A stretch of DNA of 64,000 nucleotides, taken from Marinomonas algarum (GTDB lineage: Bacteria; Pseudomonadota; Gammaproteobacteria; Pseudomonadales; Marinomonadaceae). The notes beneath the pieces are model-generated. The model made no database searches, was not told the origin of the DNA, and saw only the letters and a list, made by a program, of their open reading frames with translations. This document shows, piece by piece, positions 16,562 through 25,326 of the stretch. Within the stretch, counting starts at the first letter, position 1. Every line of letters starts with the position of its first letter. The translations under genes and the position numbers were made by a program. The stretch covers positions 1-64,000 of the forward strand of contig NZ_JAJATW010000017.1 of NCBI RefSeq assembly GCF_020532605.1, given 5' to 3'.

Positions 16562-17896
16562 TTATAAATAAGCCTCGTACTCTACATTAGAAATACGGCT
16601 GTGTATTTTCATTTGCTCTTGCTCTTTGGCGGCGCCATACACTCGCACAAACTCTTCGCCCATGTATTCCGTTAAGAACGCGCTGTCAGCAAAGGATTCC
16701 GTCGCCAATTCCCAACGATTAGGCAAAGGCTCAAAATCTTCAGACATAGCATACGCATCGCCTTCAATGGCAGCCGGTGGCGACATTTTTGTTTCAATGC
16801 CATGCAATGCAGCCCCTAAAACCGTTGCTAATACTAGGTACGGATTGGCATCTGCACCGGCAACTCGGTGTTCAATTCGACGCGCAACATTCTCACTTTC
16901 TGGAATACGCACCGCTACAGTGCGGTTTTCATAACCCCAGCTGGCAAATGTTGGTGCGTGTGCACCATTTTGGAAACGACGGAATGAATTCAAATGCGGC
17001 GCGAACACCAGCATAGAGTCCGACATATGATGCAATAAGCCCGCAACCGCTTGCTTTAATAGATCCGAGCCTTCCTCCGTTTCGTTGTTGAAAACGTTAT
17101 TACCCTCGGCATCGAGCAAACTAAAATGGACATGGAAACCGTTGCCGCTTTTGTCTGCATACGGTTTCGCCATAAAGGTCGCACCGAAATCATGCTGACG
17201 CGCAACGCCCTTAATCAAACGCTTAAACATGATGGCATGATCCGCCGCTTGAACCGCGTCGTCCGTGTGTTTCATGTTGATTTCAAACTGACCAGGGCCT
17301 AATTCAGAAATAATCGTGTCAGCAGGAATGCCTTGAGTTTCACAGGCTTGGCGCACTTCCGCAAAAAAGCTTTCAAGGCCATCCATTTCTTCAATGGAAT
17401 AACAGTCTGTCTTATTCAAACGAACGCCATTACCCTCAACGATAATAGGGGGAGAAGGGCGGCGCTGCGCCTCTGAACTGCCATCAAGCAGGTAAAACTC
17501 TAATTCTGTTGCAACAACAGGCGTGTAACCAAGTTCTTTAAAGCGATTAACAATGCGGGTAAGCAATTGACGTGGATCGGGGTAAAAAGGGGAACCGTCG
17601 GCGTTAAACATCATCGCCAAAATTTGATCTCGAGCCGATTCTGCCCAAGGTACAGGAATAGGCTCAGGATGCACAGCCAAGCAAATACCATCGCTGTCAC
17701 CCGTCTCAAATACCATGCCATTGTCCAGCACATCGTCACCCCAATGGTCAAAACCGATCACCGATTGTGGCAACTTAACACCATTTTTCATCACGTATCT
17801 AAGACCACTTGAAGGCATACGCTTACCACGCAAGTTGCCATTTAAGTCTGTAATGAATAAATCAAATTCATTGTTCCCTTCGTACATATCCGACAT
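16562..17896 (-). CDS. puuA: Gamma-glutamylputrescine synthetase-like glutamine synthetase (copy 1)
   Basis: A glutamine-synthetase-fold ligase, 444 residues, of the PuuA type that joins glutamate to putrescine with ATP as the first step of gamma-glutamylated putrescine breakdown. Family motifs: the N-terminal beta-grasp (FITDLNGNLRGKRMP), TELEFYL, FMAKPY then NGFHVHFSLLD (substrate and metal histidines), ENRTVAVRIP and RRIEHRVAGADANPYL. It precedes the potFGHI operon in the same direction (162-bp gap). Copy 2 at 21562 is only distantly similar, so the two probably differ in amine preference or regulation. The operator-like palindromes at 17957 and 18049 lie upstream. Confidence 0.88.
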   Translation of the reverse strand: MSDMYEGNNEFDLFITDLNGNLRGKRMPSSGLRYVMKNGVKLPQSVIGFDHWGDDVLDNGMVFETGDSDGICLAVHPEPIPVPWAESARDQILAMMFNADGSPFYPDPRQLLTRIVNRFKELGYTPVVATELEFYLLDGSSEAQRRPSPPIIVEGNGVRLNKTDCYSIEEMDGLESFFAEVRQACETQGIPADTIISELGPGQFEINMKHTDDAVQAADHAIMFKRLIKGVARQHDFGATFMAKPYADKSGNGFHVHFSLLDAEGNNVFNNETEEGSDLLKQAVAGLLHHMSDSMLVFAPHLNSFRRFQNGAHAPTFASWGYENRTVAVRIPESENVARRIEHRVAGADANPYLVLATVLGAALHGIETKMSPPAAIEGDAYAMSEDFEPLPNRWELATESFADSAFLTEYMGEEFVRVYGAAKEQEQMKIHSRISNVEYEAYL

Positions 17897-17956
17897 ACAA
17901 TTTTCTCTTCTGAAATGAGTCTTGCTGAGAAAGAGGCCATATTGCTTGATTCATAG

Positions 17957-17972
17957 TCGAGTATTAATTCGA
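17957..17972. promoter_or_regulatory. Palindromic operator candidate, YCGA-N8-TCGR type, site 1
   Basis: TCGAGTATTAATTCGA lies 61 bp upstream of the puuA copy 1 start. It matches the pattern YCGA-N8-TCGR shared with two sites in the puuB/puuA copy 2 gap, and the AT-rich centre is similar among the three. Confidence 0.5.
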
Positions 17973-18048
17973 TTTTTAATTTTAATACTGGATCAGAACC
18001 AATTTCTTTCAATCTAATTCACCTTAACCCGATAAAATGACGCAAGTA

Positions 18049-18068
18049 ACTATCCCCGAATGGGTATA
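18049..18068 (-). promoter_or_regulatory. 20-bp CCC/GGG palindrome, site 1
   Basis: Read on the minus strand the site is TATACCCATTCGGGGATAGT, closely similar to sites at 26314 and 29328. It lies about 150 bp upstream of puuA copy 1. The length and symmetry suit a LuxR-type dimer. Confidence 0.55.
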
Positions 18069-18365
18069 GGCAAATCGCCACACAATTGTGTAAAAATCAG
18101 AGCAAGAAAAAGTATCCTTCCACCCTGAATTCGTCTATATAACTGATATATATTAGAAAACAGAGTAAAAATAGAGTTTTTACAGTGGCTCACTGTGTGC
18201 ACAATGTGATGTGTTATTCAGGTTATAAGTGCTATTTTTACTACAGATAGAATTATTAAGTCGATGTATATTTCGTGTTAGGCGAATAAAAAATGAGACA
18301 TGAAGAAAAACGAAAACCGAATAAAAAATCTACTTAGGATGTAAGAAAGAAACAAATACTTAGAA

Positions 18366-18380
18366 TGGCACAGTGTTTGC
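18366..18380 (+). promoter_or_regulatory. Sigma-54 (RpoN) type promoter of the luxR-type gene
   Basis: TGGCACAGTGTTTGC fits the -24/-12 consensus TGGCAC-N5-TTGC, with the invariant GG and GC separated by exactly ten bases. Transcription would start near 18392, 58 bases before the ATG of the regulator. Confidence 0.7.
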
Positions 18381-18431
18381 TTTAAAATTAGTATTTTTAT
18401 CGATAAAACAGAGGCCCTGCTTGTTGGGTCT

Positions 18432-18448
18432 ACAATAGGGCCTATTGT
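18432..18448. promoter_or_regulatory. Perfect 17-bp palindrome abutting the luxR-type start
   Basis: ACAATAGG-G-CCTATTGT has perfect 8-base arms and ends two bases before the ATG at 18450. It could be an autoregulatory operator or, in the message, a hairpin masking the start. Confidence 0.5.
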
Positions 18449-18449
18449 T

Positions 18450-19274
18450 ATGCAAAAAAACACATTAGGAGGGCATTTGACCTTACCTGAACTCATGCGC
18501 GACCTAGGTGTATTGACCAGCCATATTCGTGTCCCTAGTTTCTCTAACGCATTGAAAAATGTCTTGTCTAACCTCTGCTATTTCGACACCTTCATCATAG
18601 TAACGTACAAAAAGGCACTCAAACCGCTCCTCATTTACCCTAGTGACCCGAGTGAACAAAGTCACACCCTGCGCTTGTATTTAAATCAAGCTTACCTCCT
18701 CGACCCTTTGTTCAACTCGATTCAACAAGGTGTCACACCCGGCGTCTACCGCTTAGTCGACATGGCACCCGATTCCTTCGAAGAAACCGAGTACTACCAA
18801 ACCTGCTATCGCGATTTTGACTTGGTCGATGAAATTAATATTTTGGTGGATTTAGACAAAACAACGACCTGTGCCATTTCGCTGGGTCGACAAAAAACCG
18901 TTGGCTCAATTCGTCGTTCAGAACTGAACAATCTAAAGACAATTTTTCCTGTCTTAGAAGCGTTGATTATTCAATTTTGGTTGGCGCAATCTGGAGAGTT
19001 TGTTAAACGCGCCTCGCACTCAGGTCCATTAAAGCAAGCGTTAAAGACCTTTGCCCATGGCGTGCTAACGTCTCGTGAACAGGAAATTCTGGGGTTATTG
19101 CTAAAGGGTCACTCGTCGAAGTCGATTGCCGGCGAATTAAACATCAGTGCCGGTACGGTTAAGGTGCATCGTAAAAATATTCATGCTCGTCTCGACACCT
19201 CCAGTCAGTCAGAAATTTTTACTTTGTTTCTCAGCCACTTAGATGCCCTTGACCGAGAAAAAGAGAGTGTATAA
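18450..19274 (+). CDS. LuxR-family transcriptional regulator
   Basis: A 274-residue regulator with a C-terminal GerE-type helix-turn-helix (about 205-265: LTSREQEILGLLLKGHSSKS, then AGELNISAGTVKVHRKNIHARL in two blocks). The N-terminal 180 residues do not show a receiver domain or a clear autoinducer-binding signature, so its signal is unknown. The ATG at 18450 has a weak ribosome site; a TTG at 18477 follows a strong AGGAGG (18467-18472) and is an alternative start. It stands between two polyamine operons, is preceded by a sigma-54-type promoter, and is the natural candidate to bind the recurring 20-bp palindromes. Confidence 0.85.
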   Translation: MQKNTLGGHLTLPELMRDLGVLTSHIRVPSFSNALKNVLSNLCYFDTFIIVTYKKALKPLLIYPSDPSEQSHTLRLYLNQAYLLDPLFNSIQQGVTPGVYRLVDMAPDSFEETEYYQTCYRDFDLVDEINILVDLDKTTTCAISLGRQKTVGSIRRSELNNLKTIFPVLEALIIQFWLAQSGEFVKRASHSGPLKQALKTFAHGVLTSREQEILGLLLKGHSSKSIAGELNISAGTVKVHRKNIHARLDTSSQSEIFTLFLSHLDALDREKESV

Positions 19275-19279
19275 CGCAT

Positions 19280-19957
19280 TTAATCAGTATCAACTTCGTT
19301 CACATGTCGCTCCAGCAAGCAAGTGAGCATTAACTTTAGGTCCGACAGCGTCCGCGCCGCACGCTGTTCATTTTGGTTCACGACAACCAGATAGGTGCTG
19401 TGAGTCACTTCTAGGTACAGACGCGCAATGCGCTCACGTTCACGTACGTGCTTTTTCAGCCCAATACGTTTAAAGACCTTGGCCATTTGCGAAATCACCA
19501 TGTCATCGTGGCGTTCGTCCAACTCGCGTAATTCCTGTACCGAAAACATCGCCTGCACCAAACGCAATACCGCTCGCTGCTGGCGGTAGGTGCGCAAATT
19601 GATATCCGTAACCTGATCAATGAACACCGACAGGGGCATTTCTTCTAGAGACCATTCTTGGATGTCGATGAGCACCTCTTCGATGCTGTCGAGCCAAGAC
19701 TTACCCATGGCGTACAAGATGGCGTGTTTATTGGGAAAATAGTGGTACAAGGAGCCCACTGAAATACCGACTTCTTTGGCGATAATCGCCGTGTTCAGAT
19801 CGTTTAAGCCAACGGTTTCCAACAGCTCGCTGGTAACGTCTAAAATTTGTTGTGCACGCTTAATAGAACGAGACTGCACCGGCTCACTGCGCGGTGACAC
19901 AGATTGCATGGTTTTCACCGTCGAGGGTGTTTTGGGTGTCTCAGATGAATCAGACAT
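19280..19957 (-). CDS. TetR-family transcriptional regulator
   Basis: A 225-residue TetR protein. The N-terminal helix-turn-helix (about 30-80) reads AQQILDVTSELLETVGLNDL, TAIIAKEVGISVGSLYHYFP and NKHAILYAMG. The C-terminal part shows only a generic ligand-domain pattern. ATG at 19957 is preferred over an upstream TTG because AGGA lies at workable spacing. It is convergent with the LuxR-type gene (5-base gap) and lies downstream of puuB copy 1 in the same direction. Its likely targets are the YCGA-N8-TCGR palindromes in front of the puu genes; that link is inferred. Confidence 0.88.
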   Translation of the reverse strand: MSDSSETPKTPSTVKTMQSVSPRSEPVQSRSIKRAQQILDVTSELLETVGLNDLNTAIIAKEVGISVGSLYHYFPNKHAILYAMGKSWLDSIEEVLIDIQEWSLEEMPLSVFIDQVTDINLRTYRQQRAVLRLVQAMFSVQELRELDERHDDMVISQMAKVFKRIGLKKHVRERERIARLYLEVTHSTYLVVVNQNEQRAARTLSDLKLMLTCLLERHVNEVDTD

Positions 19958-20025
19958 AATCAACAAGGTCCTGCTGTAATAAAAAAAGAAAACGACAAAA
20001 GGCGCAGCATGAGCCTAACTGAGCG

Positions 20026-21303
20026 CTAGGGTAAACGATCCAACATGGAATAGTACAACATGCCCGCTACTAAACCTGGCCAACGTAATAACGTTCCTCC
20101 CGGAAAATCACGACTTGGCAAACGCTCAAACGCATCGGTTTCCTCAAGGGAGCCCTGTACGGCCTTGGCAAACATGGCACCTGCATAGGTCGCCATAGCA
20201 ACACCGTGACCTGAATAGCCTTGAGCGACAAATACATTGTCTTTTTGACGACAGAGGTTTGGCATACGGTTGAGAGTAATGGCTAACGTGCCGCCCCATG
20301 CATGATCGATGCGGTACTGAGCCAACTCAGGGTACGCCGCCACCATATGCTTTTTCACAAAGCTCGCAATGTCCCTTGGAAAACGGGCGCTGTAATTTTC
20401 ACCGCCCCCCCACAACATTCGGTTATCACGGGACAAACGATAGTAATTGACCACAAACTTGGAATCTGCGACGGCGACACGATCCGGGTTAATGCGCTTC
20501 ACCAGCTCCTCGGGTAAAGGCTCAGTAGCAATAATAAAGTTGTTGATGGGCATGATTTTACGCGCCGCTGGAGCGTTTAGGTGCCCTAAGTAGCCGTTAC
20601 AGGCAAACAGCACATAACGACAGGTTACTCGGCCTTTAGCCGTACTAATCACTGGGTGTTTGTCGTCGGTGTATTCCACCACAGGCGAGTGCTCGTACAG
20701 TGTTGCGCCGTGGGATTCAGCGGCCTTTGCCAAACCTAAGACAAAGTTCAATGGGTGAAGGTGCGCACCCTCTTGGTAATATTCACCACCAAAATACTGC
20801 TCGGTTCCCAGCTTGTCGGCCACCGCACTGGCGTCTAGAAAGCGTACGCCTTCATAACCTAAAGTATTGCGCTTGTAATCGACCGCTTGTTGAATCTCGT
20901 CGATATGACTTTTTTTGGACGCCACATGCAATACACCCGGTGTAAGGTCACAGTCAATGCTGTATTGAGCCACCAAATTCTTGACCATCGCCACCGAATT
21001 GACCGAGGTTTGCCACAGAATATCCGCCGTGTCCTTGCCCACTTTTTTGACCATCTCGGCATGACCCATATTGTGGCCTTGGCAAATTTGCCCGCCATTG
21101 CGTCCCGACGCGCCCCAACCAATGGTATGTGCTTCTAGTAAGGTGACTTGATAACCTGCTTGCGCCAAATGCAGCGCTGCAGAAGCGCCGGTGAAACCGC
21201 CGCCAATAATGCAAATGTCTGTGGTGTGATCACCCACTAACTGCGGGCGACCCTTGCACACTGCCGCTGTCGCTTCGTAATAAGAAGAACCTTGTATGCT
21301 CAA
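20026..21303 (-). CDS. puuB: Gamma-glutamylputrescine oxidase-like FAD oxidoreductase (copy 1)
   Basis: A DAO-family flavoprotein, 425 residues, of the PuuB type that oxidises gamma-glutamylputrescine to the aldehyde. The N-terminal Rossmann motif is GGGFTGASAALHLAQAG (about 34-50), followed by GWGASGRNGGQICQG, and the C-terminal FAD part contains AQGYSGHGVAMATYAG. The start is a TTG at 21303 with AGGAG six bases upstream, which is unusual but well supported. It is divergent from puuA copy 2 across a 258-bp gap with two operator-like palindromes. Paralog at 27918. Confidence 0.88.
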   Translation of the reverse strand: MSIQGSSYYEATAAVCKGRPQLVGDHTTDICIIGGGFTGASAALHLAQAGYQVTLLEAHTIGWGASGRNGGQICQGHNMGHAEMVKKVGKDTADILWQTSVNSVAMVKNLVAQYSIDCDLTPGVLHVASKKSHIDEIQQAVDYKRNTLGYEGVRFLDASAVADKLGTEQYFGGEYYQEGAHLHPLNFVLGLAKAAESHGATLYEHSPVVEYTDDKHPVISTAKGRVTCRYVLFACNGYLGHLNAPAARKIMPINNFIIATEPLPEELVKRINPDRVAVADSKFVVNYYRLSRDNRMLWGGGENYSARFPRDIASFVKKHMVAAYPELAQYRIDHAWGGTLAITLNRMPNLCRQKDNVFVAQGYSGHGVAMATYAGAMFAKAVQGSLEETDAFERLPSRDFPGGTLLRWPGLVAGMLYYSMLDRLP

Positions 21304-21357
21304 AAAATACTCCTGTTTGCGCTCACACCATAACCTTCATAGTCCAAAAGACAATAA

Positions 21358-21373
21358 CCGAATAATTGATCGA
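21358..21373. promoter_or_regulatory. Palindromic operator candidate, YCGA-N8-TCGR type, site 2
   Basis: CCGAATAATTGATCGA lies 55 bp upstream of the puuB copy 1 start. Its left half CCGAATAAT is repeated, inverted, in site 3 about 100 bp away. Confidence 0.5.
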
Positions 21374-21456
21374 TTTTAAGGTGCTTGTCAATTGTAATAT
21401 TGGCCTATCGAATCACAATATGTTGATTTAATCATTAAACTAAAATAAGGTTTAAA

Positions 21457-21472
21457 CCGAACTATTATTCGG
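21457..21472. promoter_or_regulatory. Palindromic operator candidate, YCGA-N8-TCGR type, site 3
   Basis: CCGAACTATTATTCGG has symmetrical CCGAA/TTCGG ends and lies 90 bp upstream of puuA copy 2. It aligns with site 1 at 11 of 16 positions, all differences being transitions except one. Confidence 0.5.
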
Positions 21473-21561
21473 ATTATCTAGAAAACTGGATAGTAAAGCA
21501 AATCAACATATATTCTTTAGCGCTCAACCGTGGTCGTTGAGCAACCAAGGTAAGGTGAGTT

Positions 21562-22905
21562 ATGACAGAGCTTGAAGCTTTTTTAAAAGAGCATGCAATT
21601 ACTGAAGTCGAGTCAACATTAGCGGATATGACGGGGAACGCGCGGGGAAAGTTTTACCCAACATTTAAATTCTTGGCGGAAAAAACCGGCCGCATCCCCG
21701 AAACGGTATTGGTGCAAAGTGTGACCGGCGACTGGGCCGATAATCACTACGACATCATCGACGCCAGCGACCGAGATATGGTGCTCAAACCCGATCCCAA
21801 AACCTTACGTATGGTACCCTGGGCAGACGAACCCACCGCACAAGTGATCAACGACTGTTACACCAACGACGGCAACTTGCACCCTTTAGCCAGTCGCACA
21901 ATTTTACGCCATATTTTGTCCTTGTACGAAAAAGAAGGCTTAAAACCTGTTATTGCACCCGAAGTTGAATTCTACCTTATACAACCCAACACCGACCCAG
22001 ATTACGAACTCAAGCCCGCAGTAGGGCGCTCAGGTAAACGCGAAACCTCTCGTCGCTCTTACAGCATAGACGCCGTCAACGAGTTCAATTCCATCATAGA
22101 TACGCTTTACAGCTACTGCGAAGCGCAAGATCTGGACGTTGATACCCTGATACACGAATCGGGCGCGGCACAAATGGAGATCAACTTTATCCATGGCGAT
22201 CCGCTCGACCTCGCCGATCAGGTGTTTGTGTTCAAACGCACCTTACGCGAGGCCGCTTTAAAACACGGCGTCTATGCAACCTTCATGGCCAAGCCGATGA
22301 AAAATGAGCCAGGCAGTTCCATGCACATTCACCAAAGCTTGGTCGACGTCAACACCGGTAAGAACGTGTTTGATGACAACGGTAAGCCAAGCGAAACGTT
22401 TTACCATTACCTTGGCGGTTTGCAAAAATATACCCCGAATGCGATCTCTTTCTTCGCCCCTAACGTCAATTCTTATCGTCGCTTTTCACCCGAAATGGCC
22501 GCCCCCATCAACATGAACTGGGGTTTTGATAATCGCACCGCAGGGCTGCGCATTCCGTTTGCACCACCCGAGGCGACACGTATTGAAAACCGTTTCCCCG
22601 GCGCCGACTGCAACCCGTATTTGGCCATCGCGGCAACGCTCGCCTGTGGTTATTTAGGCATGAAGCAAAAGCTGCAACCGACAGAGCCAACCAAAGCAAA
22701 TCAGCCACCATCGGATCATCCTGATGTGGAAATCGCCCGTACTTTAGAAGAAGGCTTACGTTTACTGGAAGAATGCGAACCATTGTGCGACATTCTAGGT
22801 CAAGACTTTGTGACCGCGTACATGGGTGTGAAACGCAGTGAATTCGAAACCTTTAATCGCGTGATCAGTTCTTGGGAGCGAGAACACCTCTTGTTGAACG
22901 TATAA
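21562..22905 (+). CDS. puuA: Gamma-glutamylputrescine synthetase-like glutamine synthetase (copy 2)
   Basis: A 447-residue glutamine-synthetase-fold ligase of the PuuA/SpuI group. Motifs in order: the N-terminal DMTGNARGKFYP, PEVEFYL, ESGAAQMEINF, FMAKPM then PGSSMHIHQSL, FDNRTAGLRIP and RIENRFPGADCNPYLA. AAGGTGAG precedes the ATG. It is followed 93 bases later by a polyamine-binding protein gene and faces away from puuB copy 1. Substrate could be putrescine or another mono- or polyamine; the distance from copy 1 suggests a different or broader amine range. Confidence 0.88.
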   Translation: MTELEAFLKEHAITEVESTLADMTGNARGKFYPTFKFLAEKTGRIPETVLVQSVTGDWADNHYDIIDASDRDMVLKPDPKTLRMVPWADEPTAQVINDCYTNDGNLHPLASRTILRHILSLYEKEGLKPVIAPEVEFYLIQPNTDPDYELKPAVGRSGKRETSRRSYSIDAVNEFNSIIDTLYSYCEAQDLDVDTLIHESGAAQMEINFIHGDPLDLADQVFVFKRTLREAALKHGVYATFMAKPMKNEPGSSMHIHQSLVDVNTGKNVFDDNGKPSETFYHYLGGLQKYTPNAISFFAPNVNSYRRFSPEMAAPINMNWGFDNRTAGLRIPFAPPEATRIENRFPGADCNPYLAIAATLACGYLGMKQKLQPTEPTKANQPPSDHPDVEIARTLEEGLRLLEECEPLCDILGQDFVTAYMGVKRSEFETFNRVISSWEREHLLLNV

Positions 22906-22938
22906 TGCAGCGGCGACACTATTTTTAACCAACGACAC

Positions 22939-22974
22939 CCGGATTAGAATAAAAAAGTCTAACAGGGTGTATGG
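22939..22974 (+). repeat. Stem-loop between puuA copy 2 and the binding-protein gene
   Basis: ACACCC...TTAGA and TCTAA...GGGTGT form an imperfect stem of about 11-12 pairs with internal mismatches in the 93-bp gap. It may adjust the relative level of the two messages. Confidence 0.4.
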
Positions 22975-22998
22975 CCTTATCATAAAAGGAACCGAACC

Positions 22999-24117
22999 AT
23001 GACAAATCGTAAACGCTTCACCCGTTGTGCCTTGCCCATCGCTGGCGTGGTCTGCGCATTAGGCAGCGCCACCCCAGTGATGGCCGAAACACTGAAATTT
23101 TTCAACTGGTCGGATTACATGGCGGAAGACACCATTGCCAATTTCGAGCAGAAAACCGGCACTGAAGTGATTCAAGATGTGTTCGACAGCAACGAAGTGC
23201 TGGAAGCCAAGTTGCTGGCAGGGAATTCTGGCTATGATTTGGTCGTGCCAACGGCGTCGTTTATGGGACGTCAAATTCAAGCCGGAGTGTTTGATAAACT
23301 CGATAAAGACGCGCTCACTAACTTGCACCGTGTAGACCCTGAACTGCTGGGCTTTTTGGAAGCCGTTGACCCAGGCAACTTATACGGCGTGCCGTATTTA
23401 TGGGGCACAACAGGCATCGGCTACAATGTCGACAAGGTAAAAGAAGTGCTGGGCGACGATGCCCCCGTGGACAGCTGGGATTTGGTGCTCAAGCCAGAAA
23501 ACATGCAGAAACTACAATCCTGCGGCGTTATGTTTTTAGACTCACCCGACGAACTGTACCCATTAGTGCTGAATTACCTTGGCAAAGACCCAAACAGCCG
23601 TACCCCAGCGGATTACGCATTAGACAGCGAAGGGGTTGAATTGCTGAAGAGTGTGCGTCCTTACGTTCGCCAATTCCATTCCTCTCAATACATCAGCGCC
23701 TTGGCAAACGGCGACATTTGTGTGGCAATAGGTTGGTCTGGCGACGTGTTGCAAGCCCAAGACCGAGCAATTGAGGCGGACAATGGCGTGAACATTGAGT
23801 ACTCGATCCCAAAAGAAGGCGCGCAAATTTGGTTTGATATGCTGGCCATTCCAAAAGCCGCCGACAACAAAGAAGCCGCTCATGCTTTTATCAACTACTT
23901 ATTGCAACCAGAAGTCATCGCGGACGTGTCTAACTACGTGGCGTACGCAAACCCGAACATGGATGCAATGGATCTGCAAGACGAAGAAATCCGCAACAAC
24001 ACGGGCATCTATCCACCCGCCGAGGTGAAAAAGAACCTCTTCGCACAAAAAGTTCGTGGTATTCGTATCGAACGCTTAATGGCACGTTTGTGGACCAACA
24101 TCAAAACCGATCGTTAA
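22999..24117 (+). CDS. Polyamine-binding periplasmic protein (PotF/SpuD-like, copy 2)
   Basis: A 372-residue periplasmic binding protein. The signal peptide is cleaved near residue 29 (VMA/ET), and the mature protein begins LKFFNWSDYM and keeps DVFDSNEVLEAKLL, SGYDLVVPT and the terminal ARLWTNIKTDR. It shares clear homology with copy 1 at 15308 but has no permease or ATPase of its own here, so it probably feeds the potGHI membrane complex with a second substrate. Co-transcription with puuA copy 2 is likely. Confidence 0.88.
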   Translation: MTNRKRFTRCALPIAGVVCALGSATPVMAETLKFFNWSDYMAEDTIANFEQKTGTEVIQDVFDSNEVLEAKLLAGNSGYDLVVPTASFMGRQIQAGVFDKLDKDALTNLHRVDPELLGFLEAVDPGNLYGVPYLWGTTGIGYNVDKVKEVLGDDAPVDSWDLVLKPENMQKLQSCGVMFLDSPDELYPLVLNYLGKDPNSRTPADYALDSEGVELLKSVRPYVRQFHSSQYISALANGDICVAIGWSGDVLQAQDRAIEADNGVNIEYSIPKEGAQIWFDMLAIPKAADNKEAAHAFINYLLQPEVIADVSNYVAYANPNMDAMDLQDEEIRNNTGIYPPAEVKKNLFAQKVRGIRIERLMARLWTNIKTDR

Positions 24118-24152
24118 GGTTTCATGTGTTTTGACTTAAGTTAAATTGAAGT

Positions 24153-24182
24153 GCGTTGAATTGAATTGCGTTGAATTGAATT
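24153..24182. repeat. Two tandem copies of a 15-bp unit
   Basis: GCGTTGAATTGAATT occurs twice head to tail (24153-24167 and 24168-24182) just before the terminator. It looks like a simple slippage product. Confidence 0.75.
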
Positions 24183-24186
24183 GTAA

Positions 24187-24221
24187 AAACACCGAGCAAT
24201 CATATCGCTCGGTGTTTTTTT
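24187..24221. terminator. Terminator between convergent binding-protein and aguA genes
   Basis: ACACCGAGC and GCTCGGTGT form a 9-base stem with a 9-base loop flanked by A-run and T-run, so it can serve both directions. Confidence 0.88.
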
Positions 24222-24239
24222 GGTTTTGAACTGAGCAAA

Positions 24240-25316
24240 TTAGGCTGGAATTTGTTGAGTAATGCAGTGCAAATTGCCACCGCCCAACAAAATATCTCTC
24301 GCCGGAATACCAATCAGCTTATGCTCAGGAAACGCTTTTTGCAGCACCTCGTGAGCAATGGCGTCTTTTGCTTCGTCTAACAGCGGATAAAACACCGCAC
24401 CATTGCAGATTAAGCAATTAGCATACGACCCTGCCAAACGATCATCGGTGGCACGTTCCATACGCTCTGGCTGTACCAAACCTGCCGCTTCGTCTTCACG
24501 GATGTACAATGGTCCCGGCATCGGCAAAGCATGCACTTTAATCTCACGACCTTTGGTATCGCGCGTATTGGATAACATTGACAACGCCTGCTGACTGATC
24601 GCGTATTGCGGATCATTTTTATCGTCACACACGGTTAACAAGACTTCACCTGGGCGCACCACATGCAAAATATTGTCGATGTGGCCATTGGTTTCGTCGT
24701 TAAACAAGCCTAATGGCAACCAAATAATGGTCTCGACCGATAAGTAGGTTTTGAGCAAAGACTCAATCTCTTCACGGCTTAAATCAGGGTTACGACTCGG
24801 GTGCAATAAACACTCTTCCGTGGTGTACAAGGTGCCTTCGCCGTCACAATGAATCGAGCCGCCTTCCAAAATGAAAGGCGCCTGATAGCAGGGTACCCCT
24901 TCTATCGTAGCAACGTTTTGCGCGACCTTTTCGTCATCTGACCAGTCATCGTACAAACCGTCTAGCTCGCCGCCCCAAGCATTAAAATGCCAGCTTACTG
25001 CACGCTTTTCACCGTCTTGATTAATCACCATGGTCGGCGCAGTATCGCGCAACCAAGCATCGTTGTAGGCCATCGGGTAAAGCTCTACCGAGGCGGGCAA
25101 CATGCTTTTTGCTTGCACTTCGTACTCAGGCAACACCGCCAATTTTACTGTGACGTAACCACTTAAACGCTCGATAAAATGGGCAAAGGCGGCTTGTGCA
25201 GGTAGACCATTTTCACGCCAGTTATCAGGGCGCGTCGGCCAAGCTAACCACACGCTGGCTTGTGGCGTGTGTTCGCCCGGCATCCAGAATTGATCGTTTT
25301 TTGGCGTCGTTAACAT
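24240..25316 (-). CDS. aguA: Agmatine deiminase
   Basis: AguA hydrolyses agmatine to N-carbamoylputrescine and ammonia. The guanidino-modifying fold is shown by NDAWLRDTAPT, WHFNAWGG, ILEGGSIHCDGEGT, GHIDN and the C-terminal GGGNLHCIT, with nucleophile Cys at about 351. The 358-residue length is standard. It follows aguB after 10 bases, so the two form an operon that turns agmatine into putrescine, the substrate of the PuuA enzymes here. Confidence 0.95.
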   Translation of the reverse strand: MLTTPKNDQFWMPGEHTPQASVWLAWPTRPDNWRENGLPAQAAFAHFIERLSGYVTVKLAVLPEYEVQAKSMLPASVELYPMAYNDAWLRDTAPTMVINQDGEKRAVSWHFNAWGGELDGLYDDWSDDEKVAQNVATIEGVPCYQAPFILEGGSIHCDGEGTLYTTEECLLHPSRNPDLSREEIESLLKTYLSVETIIWLPLGLFNDETNGHIDNILHVVRPGEVLLTVCDDKNDPQYAISQQALSMLSNTRDTKGREIKVHALPMPGPLYIREDEAAGLVQPERMERATDDRLAGSYANCLICNGAVFYPLLDEAKDAIAHEVLQKAFPEHKLIGIPARDILLGGGNLHCITQQIPA

Positions 25317-25326
25317 GCTGTTCCCT

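Larger units (their letters stand above)
17897..18449. promoter_or_regulatory. Divergent control region between puuA copy 1 and luxR-type gene
   Basis: This 553-bp AT-rich gap holds no gene. It contains a YCGA-N8-TCGR palindrome (17957-17972), a 20-bp CCC/GGG palindrome (18049-18068), a sigma-54-type promoter facing right (18366-18380) and a perfect 17-bp palindrome just before the ATG of the regulator (18432-18448). Confidence 0.7.

Noticed and set aside
24153-24182. Tandem 15-bp repeat, considered as a mini-CRISPR or iteron
   Set aside because: Only two copies with no spacer, beside a terminator; simple slippage is sufficient.
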